This document shows positions 17,049 through 26,488 of a stretch of 64,000 nt of DNA, piece by piece. The notes under the pieces are model-generated. The model did not search any database. It worked only from the letters and a program-made list of their open reading frames with translations, and had not been told where the DNA came from. The translations under genes and the position numbers were made by a program. Position 1 is the stretch's first letter, and the number at the start of each line of letters is the position of its first letter. Source of the stretch: G963692885 sp964658655 (GTDB lineage Bacteria; Acidobacteriota; Terriglobia; Terriglobales; Acidobacteriaceae); assembly GCA_964658655.1 (NCBI GenBank), contig CAZZZL010000008.1, positions 62,001-126,000 of the forward strand, in the 5' to 3' direction.

Positions 17049-20000
17049 TCAGAAGTTATATTTGAGCGCGAATTGAATGTTTCGTGCTCCCTCTGACTTA
17101 TTGATCTGACCGATTGTGCCGCCATCCGGATTCGAAATGTCGATGCCTCCATTACTCGGCGCGTCGAGAATCGTATGGTTGAAAGCGTTGATGAACTCCG
17201 TGCGAAACTCGAGGTTCTGATGTTCAGTGATGGAGAAGGTCTTGGCCAGGCTGGCGTCGATGTTCTGCTCACCCGGCCCGTAGACCGAACTCACACTACA
17301 GTTGCCGAAATACCCATCGCTCGGTTCCTGGTACGAAGCAGGATCAAACCACCGGTAGCCGTAGAAACTATTTCCAATGGTCTGCTTATGCAGTACGTGC
17401 GGGGGCGCAATGCAATTCGGACGGTTCTGAAAGGAATTGGTACCGGAGTGATCATCATTGGAACTGAGTGTCAGCGGGAAACCGCCGCGGAACGTCGGGA
17501 TCACGTTTAGCTTCCAGCCACCCACCGCAGCATCGGCAACCCTGTTCATATTTCCGCCGAATTGCCTTCCGCGACCAACCGGCAGATCGTAAATCACGTA
17601 GCCGGTAAAGACGCCCTTCACGTTGTAGTAGCAGGCTCCGTTCTCGCCCGATGGATTGTAGGTGTTCTGCCACCATGCACTCGGCGCTGAGGATTGCCCG
17701 CCTTCTCCCCAGAAGCCCTGCGAATTGGTCATGCAGCGAGACCATGAATAGCTGACAAGGTAGGACAGGCCGCGGTTCAGCCGTCCCTGCATCTGGGCCT
17801 GCAGTGCGTTGTAGTTCTGATGTGCTTCCGCGAAAGTGCCGAAGATATACGCTACCTGGTTGATTACCGGCCGGTTGTTTGCGAAGAATGGCGACGGGCT
17901 CACCACACCGGGCGAGTCCCACAGAAGCTGCGTAAGTAGTTCGGCATTTGTCAGGTGTGTGGTCGACTGCCCGACATAGCCCACCTGGAAGGTAGACGAC
18001 TTCGAGAGTTCATGCTGCACGAAAAGACTCCACTGATTTGAATGTGCCGGCTGTACCTTCTTATCCCACGAGTAGATGATGGCTCCCTTGTAGCAGTTGG
18101 GCGCGGCATTCTCCAGTCCGGTAATCGTGCATCCGGCAGGAACGGCGATCGGGGTGAACCCCTGGTCCAGCGTCGTCGTTGGATAGGCGAGCGTACTGTA
18201 ATTGGCGCTCGCGGCAATGGGCCGTGGCGGATTCCCGGGCAGACGCAGTCCAAGGCCGGTGCCTTCCATGAACGACGACAATCCATACGACGCACGGATC
18301 GTGGTCCTTGGCTCCAACTGGTAAGCCACGCCGACGCGAGGCTGGTAATTTCCGTAACCGTTATACGAGTTGAAGAGGGCCCGGCTATTCCCGTTCTGAT
18401 TCGGCAACTCGAAGATACCGGTCTGCGGGTCCCAGTTGACCTGGTTGTTGTGGGCTTCGACAAATGGTGTATGTGTCTCGTAACGGAGGCCGAGATTGAA
18501 GGTCAACCGCTCCGTCGCCTTCCAGTCATCCTGCACAAAGCCCGCAAAAACGTTGTTGCGTTGTCCCCATTCCGAGCCCAAATTCCCAACACCAACATTC
18601 GTGGGCAGACCGAGCAGGAAGTCCGATTCGGGGCTGCCAGAATAAGTGGAACCGAAGCCGAATGTTCCGGCCTGTCCATTGCTGCCGTTGAATAAACCGT
18701 TAGTTCGGACTCGCCAACCCTGAAAGCCGAAGCGCGTGTTGTGCTTCCCGTGTATCCAGGTCAGGACATCGGAATATTGCACCGAAGTATCGTAGTTATC
18801 GGTGACGGCATCCTTGGTACCAAAGCTGCTCACATACCCGCCGCTGAAACTGAAGGCGGGAAGCAGGCTTGTCGTCAAGCCAGGGATGTTGAATAACGTG
18901 GTCGCGTTACCTGAAACATTCGACGTAATCTGATTTTGTCCGACCCTGACGTAATTCACACCTAGGCGCGCATCATTCAGCAGGTTCGGCGATATGGTCC
19001 GCGTGTAGCCGGTGACGAAGTTCCAGGTCGAAACCAGGCTGTACGGATTGTAGTCAAGGGCAAAGGAATTCAAGGTCGGGTTCGTGAGGTTCGAATACGA
19101 GAAGCGACCCATGAAATGGTCCTTGTCAGTGAAGGCGTAATCAACACGGCCATCCCCCTGGTCGTCATCTGTCTTCACTGCCGTGGTGTTGAACGCGTTC
19201 GCCTGCAGCAGTCCGTTGATCGGCGTTGGGTAATACTGAGATTTGACGATAGCAAGCGCTGCCGGACTCAACCGACCTTGCGGAATGACGTTATTCAGAA
19301 AAGGCAATCCGGTGCGCGGATCGACAATCGTCTTGCCTGCCGCCACTAGCTCAGAGACGTCGCCAGTCCGCTCCTTCGCAGTAAATACGCTGATGGTAGA
19401 GGATGTCCTGGGAAAGTCGAAGCGCTCGCCCTGGTAATCGGCGAAGAAGAAAAGCTTGTCCTTGAAGATTGGACCGCCGACGGCGCCACCGAACTCGTTC
19501 CAGCGCAGCTTCTGCCGTGGGATGATGCTGCCCGGTATGAGCTTGTTCATCCACTGATTCGCGTTCAGCACATCGTTGCGGAAGAATTCAAATGCGGATC
19601 CGTGGAACGAGTTTGTGCCCTCCTTGATGGAAGCGCTGATCACGCCACCCATGTAGTTGCCAAAGTCGGCAGGAGCATTTTGTGTAAGGACGCGAAATTC
19701 CTGAATCGCGTCCGGCTGCGGCGAGTAGGCAACGTAGTTGCTTCCAGCATCGTTATTGTCCATGCCGTCGAGCAGGTAGCTGTTGGCATCGAAGCGGTTG
19801 CCATTGATTTCGGGGCGTGCGACCTGTCCCGCGTTTTGTCCGCTCTCAAAGCCCGTTGGCTGTACAGTCACTGCGCCTGGCGTCAGAAGACTGAGCTGCA
19901 GATAATTGCGGCTGGCCAGCGGCAGGCTGACGTTGGTGCGCGCATCGATGACCGTTCCGACATCGGTCGTATCCGTCTGCAACAGCGGCGCGTCGCTGGT

Positions 20001-20393
20001 CACCTGAACCGTCTCGCTGGCATTGCCAAGGACAAGCGTGATGTTGACCGCAGCCACCTGGTTAAGCTGCAACTCTATCGGCGATTGCACCGCCGTCCTG
20101 AAGCCGGAAGAAGCTACGCGGACCTCGTAGCGCCCCACCGGGAGCGGCGAGAGATTGTAAAAACCGGATGCATTCGTATGGGTCGGAAAGACAGTACCGC
20201 GGTCCATGTCCTGCGCCTTGACTTCAGCATTCGGCACGATGCGACCAGCAGGATCAGTGACGATGCCATTAATGGTCGCCGTCACTTCCTGCGCGAATGC
20301 AGTCAGCCCGGATGAACAGACTGCCAGGACAAAAACGATCAACGCCAGTACGCCTGAGTGCCTCTTCACCAAACGCGAATGCGCATTGTTCAT
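17049..20393 (-). CDS. Oar-like TonB-dependent receptor with N-terminal carboxypeptidase-regulatory domain
   Basis: About 1114 residues. I prefer ATG 20393 (GGAGG 11 bases upstream, then a classical signal peptide LALIVFVLAVCSSGLTAFAQ); in-frame starts at 20411 and 20447 also exist. After the signal comes a CarboxypepD_reg-like beta-sandwich (GIVTDPAGRIVPNAEVKA, then YNLSPLPVGRYEVRV), then a plug domain (INGNRFDANSYLLDGMDNND) and a large outer-membrane beta-barrel ending in an aromatic residue (FALKYNF), as barrels require. This architecture is the expanded Oar/TonB receptor type of Acidobacteriota. It is divergent from the IclR gene and heads the minus-strand sugar operon, so it probably imports the oligosaccharide used by this locus, powered by TonB/ExbBD encoded elsewhere. 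Confidence 0.9.
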   Translation of the reverse strand: MNNAHSRLVKRHSGVLALIVFVLAVCSSGLTAFAQEVTATINGIVTDPAGRIVPNAEVKAQDMDRGTVFPTHTNASGFYNLSPLPVGRYEVRVASSGFRTAVQSPIELQLNQVAAVNITLVLGNASETVQVTSDAPLLQTDTTDVGTVIDARTNVSLPLASRNYLQLSLLTPGAVTVQPTGFESGQNAGQVARPEINGNRFDANSYLLDGMDNNDAGSNYVAYSPQPDAIQEFRVLTQNAPADFGNYMGGVISASIKEGTNSFHGSAFEFFRNDVLNANQWMNKLIPGSIIPRQKLRWNEFGGAVGGPIFKDKLFFFADYQGERFDFPRTSSTISVFTAKERTGDVSELVAAGKTIVDPRTGLPFLNNVIPQGRLSPAALAIVKSQYYPTPINGLLQANAFNTTAVKTDDDQGDGRVDYAFTDKDHFMGRFSYSNLTNPTLNSFALDYNPYSLVSTWNFVTGYTRTISPNLLNDARLGVNYVRVGQNQITSNVSGNATTLFNIPGLTTSLLPAFSFSGGYVSSFGTKDAVTDNYDTSVQYSDVLTWIHGKHNTRFGFQGWRVRTNGLFNGSNGQAGTFGFGSTYSGSPESDFLLGLPTNVGVGNLGSEWGQRNNVFAGFVQDDWKATERLTFNLGLRYETHTPFVEAHNNQVNWDPQTGIFELPNQNGNSRALFNSYNGYGNYQPRVGVAYQLEPRTTIRASYGLSSFMEGTGLGLRLPGNPPRPIAASANYSTLAYPTTTLDQGFTPIAVPAGCTITGLENAAPNCYKGAIIYSWDKKVQPAHSNQWSLFVQHELSKSSTFQVGYVGQSTTHLTNAELLTQLLWDSPGVVSPSPFFANNRPVINQVAYIFGTFAEAHQNYNALQAQMQGRLNRGLSYLVSYSWSRCMTNSQGFWGEGGQSSAPSAWWQNTYNPSGENGACYYNVKGVFTGYVIYDLPVGRGRQFGGNMNRVADAAVGGWKLNVIPTFRGGFPLTLSSNDDHSGTNSFQNRPNCIAPPHVLHKQTIGNSFYGYRWFDPASYQEPSDGYFGNCSVSSVYGPGEQNIDASLAKTFSITEHQNLEFRTEFINAFNHTILDAPSNGGIDISNPDGGTIGQINKSEGARNIQFALKYNF

Positions 20394-20547
20394 GGTCTTT
20401 ACGACCTCCATATCGATTGTTGAAAGCGGGGCCTGATTGCACGACACACAGCTTGTTGTTCCGGAATACGAAACAAGTGTTTGTAATGCGGACCAATTTA
20501 ATAGAGTTGGATTGCGCTGTCAAGCCCCATCGTGAGAGGGTTGCTGT
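20394..20547. promoter_or_regulatory. Divergent TonB receptor / IclR control region with small palindromes
   Basis: The 154 bases between the divergent starts are AT-richer than their flanks. They contain the palindrome TTCCGGAA (20459-20466) and, five bases on, AAACA-AG-TGTTT (20471-20482). IclR-type regulators bind short palindromes between divergent genes, so these are candidate operators. A TTTAAT (20497-20502) resembles a -10 box for the plus strand but no -35 is convincing. Assignment rests on position and symmetry only. Confidence 0.4.
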
Positions 20548-21360
20548 ATGAAGAAGGCATCGACTGCCATGAGCTCGACGCTGCGTTGCTTGAAGGTTTT
20601 GGAACTGTTGGCTGATGAGCCGTTTGAACTGTCGTTCACTGACCTTGCCGCCAAACTTGATATCCCAAAAGCCTCCGCGCATCGACTCTGCACCACACTT
20701 ATCGAGGCAAATCTTATCGTCCAGGAGCCGGTCACCCGGCGCTACATGCTGAGCAGCCATGCGCTGTGGGTCGGTTCAGGGTATCTTCGCCACTCGCCTA
20801 TCTATAGGGCTGCATTTTTTCCCATGCAGGAGCTGGCTCGGCAGGTGCCGGGCACCGTGCAGCTCGGCGTGCTGGATCAGAATTACGTACTCTTCATTCA
20901 TTCTGTCGGGTACTCCGGCGCGCCCCATGCCTTTGCGGATGTGGGTCTGCGCCGGCCGCTCAACGCCACTGCTTCTGGAAAGATCTTTCTTGCGGGCATG
21001 GCGCAGGAGGAAGTCGAGAGCATCATGGCGAAGAGCACGCAAAAATACACCAGCAGTACCATCACATCGACCGTAAAGATGAAACAGGAAATTGCGCAGG
21101 TGAAGAAGATGGGCTACGCGCGTAATGTGGAGGAGCTTCTGCCCGGCTATTGGGTCCTCGCTGCCGGAGTAGGGGGACAGGAAGACAGCCCTGCCGCCGC
21201 GATGAGCCTAACACTTCCACTCGAAGAATTTTCTCCAGAAAATGAAGTGACGATTTCAGCTCTCGTCAAGGATGCTGCACGTAAAGCGTCTCTCCAGCTT
21301 GGTCCCCGCGGAGGCGGGGCGAAGAACGGGGACGTGGCTGCAGATCGACGCCGGCGATAA
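20548..21360 (+). CDS. IclR-family transcriptional regulator
   Basis: A 270-residue protein. The N-terminal winged helix-turn-helix is at about residues 8-65 (LRCLKVLELLADEP, FTDLAAKLDIPKASAHRLCTTL). The C-terminal effector-binding domain covers about 80-250 (GTVQLGVLDQNYVLFIHSVG, RPLNATASGKIFLA, GYARNVEELLPGYWVLAAGV). This is the standard length and order for IclR repressors or activators that sense a small sugar acid or aromatic effector. It is divergent from the TonB receptor and starts the plus-strand catabolic arm, so it probably controls both. The C-terminal Arg-rich tail overlaps the first possible start of the GH9 gene. Confidence 0.92.
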   Translation: MKKASTAMSSTLRCLKVLELLADEPFELSFTDLAAKLDIPKASAHRLCTTLIEANLIVQEPVTRRYMLSSHALWVGSGYLRHSPIYRAAFFPMQELARQVPGTVQLGVLDQNYVLFIHSVGYSGAPHAFADVGLRRPLNATASGKIFLAGMAQEEVESIMAKSTQKYTSSTITSTVKMKQEIAQVKKMGYARNVEELLPGYWVLAAGVGGQEDSPAAAMSLTLPLEEFSPENEVTISALVKDAARKASLQLGPRGGGAKNGDVAADRRRR

Positions 21361-21394
21361 AAACGAGCGGGTCCAGATCCGCACCGTGGTGAAT

Positions 21395-23200
21395 ATGCAA
21401 CTCAGTTTGAGTCATCTAGGCTACCTGCCGGGCAGCCCGAAGACCCTCACCCTGCTGGCAGAGGGCAACGAAGGCCTCCCGGAGACAGTGCCTTTTTTTC
21501 TTCGGCAAAACTGTCTGCGACTGCCTCGCCAGCGACCTGATGTTGAAGGATTTTCTGAGCGCTTTCCGGCACCCTACGACCTTCTGAAAGGACAGCTTGC
21601 GCCTGTACCGCCCAGCGCCGTGTTCTACAGGGGAGAATTGCGTCGTAGTGCAACGCGCTGGGGCACGTTATGGCAGGCAGACTTCAGCGACTTCACTACC
21701 CCAGGCAGCTACCAGGTCGAAACGGATAGCCAGATTTCTCCACCGTTCGCTATTCGCGAGTGCATATACGATCGCATCATCCTTGGCTACCTGACGTTCC
21801 TCAACGCACAACGATGTGGGTGCGCAGTCTTTGGCGTACATGACGCATGTCACCTCGATGATGGAATCCTCGATGTCGATGGCTCGCCACATGATGCGAC
21901 CGGCGGCTGGCATGATGCAGGGGACTTTCGCAAATGGCTTGCGTTTACGCTGCCGCATATCGAAGCTCTATTATGCATCCGCGAACACTGCGAGGAAGGT
22001 CTTCAACAGGGAGGCATGGCGACGGACGCGCTGCTGGAGGAACTGCGCTGGCGCAATCGCTTTTTTCATCGCATGCTTGCACCCTCGGGCCAGGTTTACG
22101 AAGACGTCGCAGGCGGACGCGCACCTGCAGGAACCCATCTCAGTTACGAACACGATTGGTGGTTCGAGAATCATCCCGGCTGCTTCGGCGATGCTAGTGA
22201 TAATCGGTGGACCGACAACGTCGCAGGCTCCGGCGATGAACGAATGGTCCGCACGACTTACAACCCGCTGGTGCAGTGGAGCTTTGTGCAGATGCAGGCA
22301 CGGGCTGCTTTGCATCTACGGTCCAGCGAAGCACGCGAGTGCGCTGCCATGGCCAGGCGCTCAGCCGACTACGGGACCCGGCGCGGACACGATGGACGCA
22401 CACTGTTCCTCGCAGCCGAGTTGCGTGCCCGCCTGGAGATGAGGCTGCTTCCTGACGCCTCTGATGATGGCCCAATCCTTACGATCGCGCAGCGACTGCT
22501 CGACCGCCAGGCCCTGCACAGGGACGGACTCGCCGGCTTCTTCCTCGAAGACGAGACAGCTGGCGACGCCTTCCGTTCGATCGCCTTCGCCGCCGATCCG
22601 GTCTTCGCACTGCTGCGGCTATGGGAATTGCGCTCGAGATTTGATAGCTATGCACTTGCCGAACCAGCGCGGACAGCAGTCATAGCGTACGTGGAGCGCT
22701 ACCTGCTCGCCGACAGCACGAGCAATCCGTTTGGGCTGACACCCTACGGCGTTTACGCAAATCCCACGCATCGTGAGCGCCAGCTCTTTCGCGATGGCGG
22801 AGGAGATTATGGAGTCCGCACGTTCATGCACCCATTCAACGCGCAGGGTATTGTGCATGGAACCAGTTCGGTGCTCATGGCACATGCCCACCTGCTGGCG
22901 CGGGGAGCTGTGCTGCTCGATCAGCCGCATTGGCGTCCCGCCGCGGAACGTCTACTGCATTGGGTGCTCGGACACAACACGTGCAACCGTTCCCTCTTTA
23001 CAGGGATAGGTTATCGTCAACCTGTAGGCTACTCGTTTCGCACACCGCAGTTGCCCGAAGCCATGTTCGTCGGCTTCATCGGCCGGCCGGACGATACACC
23101 TTACCTGGAGCAATCAACGGCCATCGAGTGGAACACACTTGAGTACTGGAGCGTGCCCTATCAACAGGCAGCGCAGGCAGCCGTGTGGCTGCGCTGCTGA
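21395..23200 (+). CDS. GH9-family glycoside hydrolase, cytoplasmic
   Basis: 601 residues. I start at ATG 21395 (weak GGTGA upstream), where the N-terminal Ig-like CelD_N domain begins (LSLSHLGYLPGSPK); an earlier in-frame ATG at 21272 lies inside the regulator gene. The catalytic domain shows GGWHDAGDFRKW with the two nucleophile-water Asp residues (174 and 177), a late LGHNTCNRSLFTGIGYRQ stretch (the LGxN...S.TG GH9 signature) and an acid Glu candidate in STAIEWNTLEYW. No signal peptide is present, unlike secreted cellulases. Cytoplasmic GH9 enzymes with CelD_N include exo-beta-glucosaminidases, which would fit the amino-sugar genes nearby; a beta-glucosidase is the alternative. Confidence 0.85.
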   Translation: MQLSLSHLGYLPGSPKTLTLLAEGNEGLPETVPFFLRQNCLRLPRQRPDVEGFSERFPAPYDLLKGQLAPVPPSAVFYRGELRRSATRWGTLWQADFSDFTTPGSYQVETDSQISPPFAIRECIYDRIILGYLTFLNAQRCGCAVFGVHDACHLDDGILDVDGSPHDATGGWHDAGDFRKWLAFTLPHIEALLCIREHCEEGLQQGGMATDALLEELRWRNRFFHRMLAPSGQVYEDVAGGRAPAGTHLSYEHDWWFENHPGCFGDASDNRWTDNVAGSGDERMVRTTYNPLVQWSFVQMQARAALHLRSSEARECAAMARRSADYGTRRGHDGRTLFLAAELRARLEMRLLPDASDDGPILTIAQRLLDRQALHRDGLAGFFLEDETAGDAFRSIAFAADPVFALLRLWELRSRFDSYALAEPARTAVIAYVERYLLADSTSNPFGLTPYGVYANPTHRERQLFRDGGGDYGVRTFMHPFNAQGIVHGTSSVLMAHAHLLARGAVLLDQPHWRPAAERLLHWVLGHNTCNRSLFTGIGYRQPVGYSFRTPQLPEAMFVGFIGRPDDTPYLEQSTAIEWNTLEYWSVPYQQAAQAAVWLRC

Positions 23201-23354
23201 GGGTCAGAATGGTTGACAGGCGGTCTGCCTCCGAATACTCTTTATCCGTTATTCAAACACCGTGTTCGCATTTCGGAAATGCGATACCGTCTTTCAACGA
23301 CCGAGGAGCTGCAAGAACGCAGCCCCACGAACCCGGATGGATTGTTGTCCACCT

Positions 23355-24380
23355 ATGATTGCGCCCACGTCCGAGCAGGAACTCGATCGATTACTGACGC
23401 AGCCGAACGCCGCCGACATCGCGTTTGCGCAACGGCTGGAGGGCGACACTATTGTCCTGGGAGCGGGCGGAAAGATGGGACCCACCCTGGCCAGACGTCT
23501 CCACCTGGCCATCCGTGAAGCAGGCCGCAACACGCGTGTCCTGGCCGCCTCGCGATTCCAGTCTGCCAGCGCCGCCGCAGAACTTCGCGATGCGGGGGTC
23601 GAGACTGTGAGCTGCGACTTTCTTGACAGGGCTAAAGTCGAAGCCCTCCCGCGCGTGCCGAACGTGCTGTTTCTGGCTGGCCGAAAATTCGGCTCCGCAG
23701 GTGATCCGGATCTTACGTGGGCCATGAACGCAATCGTTCCCGCCCACGTGGCCGAGCACTATCGTGATTCACGCATCGTCGCATTCTCAACCGGAAACGT
23801 ATATCCATTCGTCACGCCGGAGCAGGGCGGCTCCGTAGAGACAGACGCGCCGTCACCGCGGGGAGAATACGCTCAATCGTGCCTCGGCCGCGAGCGCGTC
23901 TTCGAATACTACTCAAAGCAGTACCAGACACCTTGTCTTCTCTTTCGGCTCAACTACGCCATCGATCTTCGCTACGGCGTGCTGGTCGATATCGCGCAGC
24001 AGGTCTACGCGGGCAAGCCGGTGAATCTCTCTGTACCTGCGGTGAACGTGCTGTGGCAGGGCGATGCGAACTCCTACGCAATGCGCTCGCTCGATCTATG
24101 CACTTCTCCAGCACGCATACTTAACGTAACCGGTCCTGAGACGATCCAGGTTCGTCGAGCGGCGGATTTCTTCGCAAAGCGTTTTGAGCGCGAGGTGTCG
24201 TTTGACGGCGAATCGTCAGGGGTCGCGCTGCTCAACAACGCCGGCGCCTGTCATGCTGCCCTGGGATATCCCGAAGTGACCGCAGACCAACTGATGGAAG
24301 CGGTCGCGACGTGGGTCGAATCGGGTGGAACAACCTTAAATAAAGCAACCAAGTTTCAAGTTACGGATGGGAAATTCTGA
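23355..24380 (+). CDS. NAD-dependent epimerase/dehydratase family protein
   Basis: About 341 residues from ATG 23355; earlier in-frame ATGs at 23337 and 23262 give Cys-rich unlikely leaders. A Rossmann motif VLGAGGKMGPTLARRL lies near the N-terminus. The extended-SDR catalytic Ser/Tyr-x3-Lys pattern is not clear: FSTGNVYPFVTP supplies the Ser and Tyr-like region, while GEYAQSCLGRERVFEYY replaces the usual YxxxK with Tyr-Ala-Gln-Ser-Cys, so Lys is not where expected. The fold is recognisable but the chemistry may differ. Its stop overlaps the ATG of the next gene by one base (TGATG), so it is coupled to the aldolase gene. Confidence 0.8.
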   Translation: MIAPTSEQELDRLLTQPNAADIAFAQRLEGDTIVLGAGGKMGPTLARRLHLAIREAGRNTRVLAASRFQSASAAAELRDAGVETVSCDFLDRAKVEALPRVPNVLFLAGRKFGSAGDPDLTWAMNAIVPAHVAEHYRDSRIVAFSTGNVYPFVTPEQGGSVETDAPSPRGEYAQSCLGRERVFEYYSKQYQTPCLLFRLNYAIDLRYGVLVDIAQQVYAGKPVNLSVPAVNVLWQGDANSYAMRSLDLCTSPARILNVTGPETIQVRRAADFFAKRFEREVSFDGESSGVALLNNAGACHAALGYPEVTADQLMEAVATWVESGGTTLNKATKFQVTDGKF

Positions 24381-25432
24381 TGTCGTCCAGCACGCAGGAA
24401 TTCCGTTCACTTCTGCAGCAGGGTCTTGTGATCCCGGCACATCCACTGGCGCTGACAGAGGATCTTCGTCTTGATGAGAGGCGCCAGAGAGCGCTGACTC
24501 GTTATTACTGCGACGCCGGGAGCGGCGGCGTAGCCGTTGGGGTGCACACGACACAGTTCGGGATACGAGACAGCAATGTGGGCCTCTTCGAGCCGGTGCT
24601 CGAACTTGCAATGGAAGAGGTACTCACCTTTGAACACCGCACCGGCAAGCGTCTGGCAAAGATTGGCGGGGTCTGCGGCAACACTCGTCAGGCATGCGCC
24701 GAAGCTGCCACCATCCGCAGACTTGGCTACGATGGCGGCCTGCTGAGCCTGGCTGCTCTCGCCGATGCCTCCAATGAAGAGCTCATTGAGCATTGCCGCG
24801 CTGTGGGCGACAATGTGCCGATCATCGGTTTCTACTTGCAGCCGGCGGTTGGCGGTCGACCGCTGAATGCCGCGTTCTGGGAGCATTTCGTAGAAATCGA
24901 ATCCGTTGTTGCCATCAAAGTAGCATCCTTCGACCGATATCAAACGATGGAAGTTCTACGCACAGTCGCCCACAGCGGTCGCGGCGATGAGATAGCTCTC
25001 TACACTGGAAACGATGACAACATCGTCGCCGATCTGCTTACAGAATTTCGCTTCGGCGATCGCACTGCCCACTTTGTTGGAGGCTTGCTGGGGCAATGGG
25101 CCGTGTGGACGAGCCGGGCTGTCGAACTGCTGCAGACGGTGCAGGAGGTGAAGCGCAACCGCGCCCGGCTCGACACTGTACTGGCAAGAGGCGCCGAAAT
25201 CACCGACGCCAACGCCGCGATCTTTGACGCCCGCCATGAGTTCCGCGGCTGCATCCCGGGCATTCATGAAGTTCTGCGGAGACAGGGACTCCTCGCCAAT
25301 CGCGTTTGCCTTGATGCCCACGAGTCGCTCTCGACGGGGCAGTTGGAGGAGATCGACCGCGTGTACGCAGCTTATCCGTTGTTGAATGACGACCAATTTG
25401 TTGCCGAGAATCTTGATCGCTGGCTGTCCTGA
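24380..25432 (+). CDS. Dihydrodipicolinate synthase / N-acetylneuraminate lyase superfamily protein
   Basis: A 350-residue TIM-barrel aldolase or dehydratase, longer than DapA (about 290). The Schiff-base Lys is Lys180 in VVAIKVASF, and the proton-relay Tyr is Tyr152 in IIGFYLQPAVGG. Near the N-terminus GGVAVGVHTTQF replaces the usual GTTGE loop, so the pyruvate carboxylate site is altered and the true substrate need not be a standard 2-oxo acid. The family makes or cleaves C-C bonds through a lysine imine (DapA, NanA, KDG aldolase) or dehydrates sugar acids. It is placed between an epimerase and a nitrilase homologue in the same operon; a role in amino-sugar or sugar-acid breakdown is inferred. 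Confidence 0.83.
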   Translation: MSSSTQEFRSLLQQGLVIPAHPLALTEDLRLDERRQRALTRYYCDAGSGGVAVGVHTTQFGIRDSNVGLFEPVLELAMEEVLTFEHRTGKRLAKIGGVCGNTRQACAEAATIRRLGYDGGLLSLAALADASNEELIEHCRAVGDNVPIIGFYLQPAVGGRPLNAAFWEHFVEIESVVAIKVASFDRYQTMEVLRTVAHSGRGDEIALYTGNDDNIVADLLTEFRFGDRTAHFVGGLLGQWAVWTSRAVELLQTVQEVKRNRARLDTVLARGAEITDANAAIFDARHEFRGCIPGIHEVLRRQGLLANRVCLDAHESLSTGQLEEIDRVYAAYPLLNDDQFVAENLDRWLS

Positions 25433-25521
25433 GTCTTCGGGAATTCGGTAGCACATCCTGTCGTCCATAATCTCCAATCGCACGGCGATCGCGATTGCAA
25501 ACCGCAGGCCAGGCAGGTGTC

Positions 25522-26469
25522 ATGAACGAAAAGTCGATTGCGACGATCGCGCTCAGGGACCAGGCTTTCGCCGATTTGCCGGCAGTGCTCGGGGAGGCCG
25601 CTCACTGGGTTGAAGCAGCATCCGCACAGGGGGCTGACCTCGCCGTGCTGCCGGAGACAGTCAACCTGCTGCATCGCGCTGCGCACGGCGCACCTCTAGC
25701 AGACATGGCTCTCGAGGACTGGCGCAGCGAAACAGCCATCCTTTGCGAAGCCGCAGCCAGGCATCGAATTTCGCTCGTGCTTCCACTGCTGGTGCGCGAG
25801 GGAACAACTCTGGCTAATCGCTTCTATCTGCTTTCACGGGACGGATTGGAGCTGGGCTTTTATCAGAAGCAGGTCCCCGCCACGGGCGAGCGTGCAGCAG
25901 GCGTTCAACCAGCCCGCACCACGCCGCTGCTTTGGGAGGGCCTCACAGTCGGTGGGGGTATCTGCATTGATGTCTACTTCCCGCATAGCGTCTTCGCTCC
26001 ACAAATGGAGGCAGGCGCTGATCTTTTTGTCATCCCGAGCATGACTCCTGCGGGAGCGTTCCTGGACACCTGCGCAGTTCTGTATGGAGTGCCGTTTGTG
26101 CTCGCCTACTCGCCCTGGAGCCGCATTCTCGATCGTGATGGCAAGGAGCTTGCAGCGGGTGGCTTTCGCTCGGAGACGCTGCGTGCCGGCCTGGGTGCAC
26201 CGTTGCAGCAGGCGACCATCAACTTCAACGCGGTAAGCCTTTTTGCCGATTTCAACGGGGAAAAGATCGAGGCTGTGCAGCGGCATTACGGTCCAAAAGT
26301 CCGTGTCCGCTTCGATCAGTCCAACTGCCTGTTTTTTGTCGAGTCGCGCTCGGTCGACCTTTCCATTGGCGAGATCATGCGGGAGTTTGGCCTTGTCTCG
26401 CGCCGGGACTACTTCGCTCAACTTGACCCTGAAGCCTCTGTACACCCCTTCGCCAAAAATCTTGCTTGA
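25522..26469 (+). CDS. Carbon-nitrogen hydrolase (nitrilase superfamily)
   Basis: 315 residues from ATG 25522 (AGGTG just upstream; the in-frame 25495 start has no site). The Glu-Lys-Cys triad is visible: Glu45 in VLPETVN, Lys116 in FYQKQVPATGE and Cys148 in GGGICIDVYFP. Members hydrolyse amides (omega-amidase, N-carbamoylase, NAD synthetase glutaminase) or nitriles in the cytoplasm. It lies about 90 bases after the aldolase gene and is followed closely by a Gfo/Idh gene, so it is part of the same operon. Its substrate is unknown; a sugar-derived or acyl amide formed in this pathway is a reasonable guess. Confidence 0.85.
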   Translation: MNEKSIATIALRDQAFADLPAVLGEAAHWVEAASAQGADLAVLPETVNLLHRAAHGAPLADMALEDWRSETAILCEAAARHRISLVLPLLVREGTTLANRFYLLSRDGLELGFYQKQVPATGERAAGVQPARTTPLLWEGLTVGGGICIDVYFPHSVFAPQMEAGADLFVIPSMTPAGAFLDTCAVLYGVPFVLAYSPWSRILDRDGKELAAGGFRSETLRAGLGAPLQQATINFNAVSLFADFNGEKIEAVQRHYGPKVRVRFDQSNCLFFVESRSVDLSIGEIMREFGLVSRRDYFAQLDPEASVHPFAKNLA

Positions 26470-26488
26470 AGGAATACGCGAACACAAC

